Positions 12,755-12,823 of a stretch of DNA of 12,823 nucleotides are shown here, one piece after another (position 1 is the first letter of the stretch; every line of letters starts with the position of its first letter). The DNA is from Chloroflexota bacterium (GTDB lineage: Bacteria; Chloroflexota; Anaerolineae; Anaerolineales; UBA11858). The DNA lies in assembly GCA_030666985.1 (NCBI GenBank), contig DAOUWT010000050.1:1-12823 (forward strand), in the 5' to 3' direction. The position numbers and the translations under genes are program-made. The notes below the pieces were generated by a model. It ran no database searches and was not told the DNA's origin. It worked only from the letters and a program-made list of their open reading frames with translations.

Positions 12755-12823
12755 CAACGAGTTTGGGGTGTGGCAATCTCCCTGAACACTATGCCCTCCG
12801 TCATCCGGGAGACTGCCGCGTCG
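12655..12823. repeat. 62-bp direct repeat with 107-bp period, cut by the window end
   Basis: Positions 12655-12716 and 12762-12823 are identical except for one base (ACCATGCC against ACTATGCC). The second copy reaches the last base of the window, so the array may continue. Together with the inverted ends of the unit above it, this suggests a tandem or nested series of the same element. Confidence 0.85.

Noticed and set aside
12566..12757. Minus-strand frame of 63 codons near the window end
   Set aside because: It lies across the dispersed repeat and is a translation of repeat sequence.

Overview
The window looks like a chromosomal segment of an anaerobic or facultative bacterium, most likely of the Chloroflexota (Anaerolineae-like). 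That placement is inference. It rests on the mix of a complete cytochrome c maturation set with a cysteine-type CcmE, a multiheme cytochrome built as a lipoprotein, and intergenic spacers full of heptamer arrays and small palindromes. No rRNA, tRNA, CRISPR array or transposase gene was seen.

Region 1 (186-2147, + strand) is a two-gene respiratory unit. A membrane-anchored tetraheme NapC/NrfH-type quinol dehydrogenase is followed by an octaheme cytochrome of the hydroxylamine oxidoreductase (HAO) family that carries a lipobox. The unit ends at a strong intrinsic terminator. The arrangement matches the haoC-haoA pairs proposed to work reductively on nitrite or hydroxylamine: quinol electrons would pass through the four-heme anchor to the eight-heme catalytic subunit outside the membrane.

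Region 2 (2239-8739, + strand) is a complete System I cytochrome c maturation cluster in the order ccmE-ccmF-ccmH-ccmG-ccmI(short)-ccmA-ccmB-ccmC-ccmD. It has its own candidate extended -10 promoter. CcmA and CcmB form the ABC transporter core. CcmC and CcmD load heme onto CcmE, CcmH and the thioredoxin-like CcmG keep the apocytochrome cysteines reduced, and CcmF with CcmH and CcmI ligates heme. The upstream cytochrome pair alone needs twelve covalent hemes, so regions 1 and 2 fit together functionally. CcmE has the CxxxY rather than the histidine heme-binding motif, CcmH has two extra cysteines, and CcmI is reduced to its N-terminal part. Three of the gaps in the cluster hold 60-80 bp arrays of degenerate 7-bp units arranged as inverted arms.

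Region 3 (8767-9956, - strand) is a decayed HEPN/MNT toxin-antitoxin pair. The nucleotidyltransferase antitoxin gene is intact. The hepT toxin gene has a one-base frameshift and has lost its end where it runs into a palindromic repeat. An unrecognised small membrane protein gene lies on its far side.

Region 4 (9957-10397) has no gene. It holds four adjacent hairpins, an intrinsic terminator and a structured block of about 141 bp with inverted ends.

Region 5 (10398-12465, - strand) carries, in transcription order, an FHA-domain protein, S-methyl-5'-thioadenosine phosphorylase (mtnP) and the beta (C-terminal) subunit of a class I fumarate hydratase. The first two are translationally close. A 43-nt palindrome separates the last two. 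No fumarase alpha subunit is present nearby.

Region 6 (12466-12823) has no convincing gene. It holds a 12-bp tandem repeat and the first one and a half units of a dispersed repeat with TGTCATTGCGA-type inverted ends, cut by the window edge.
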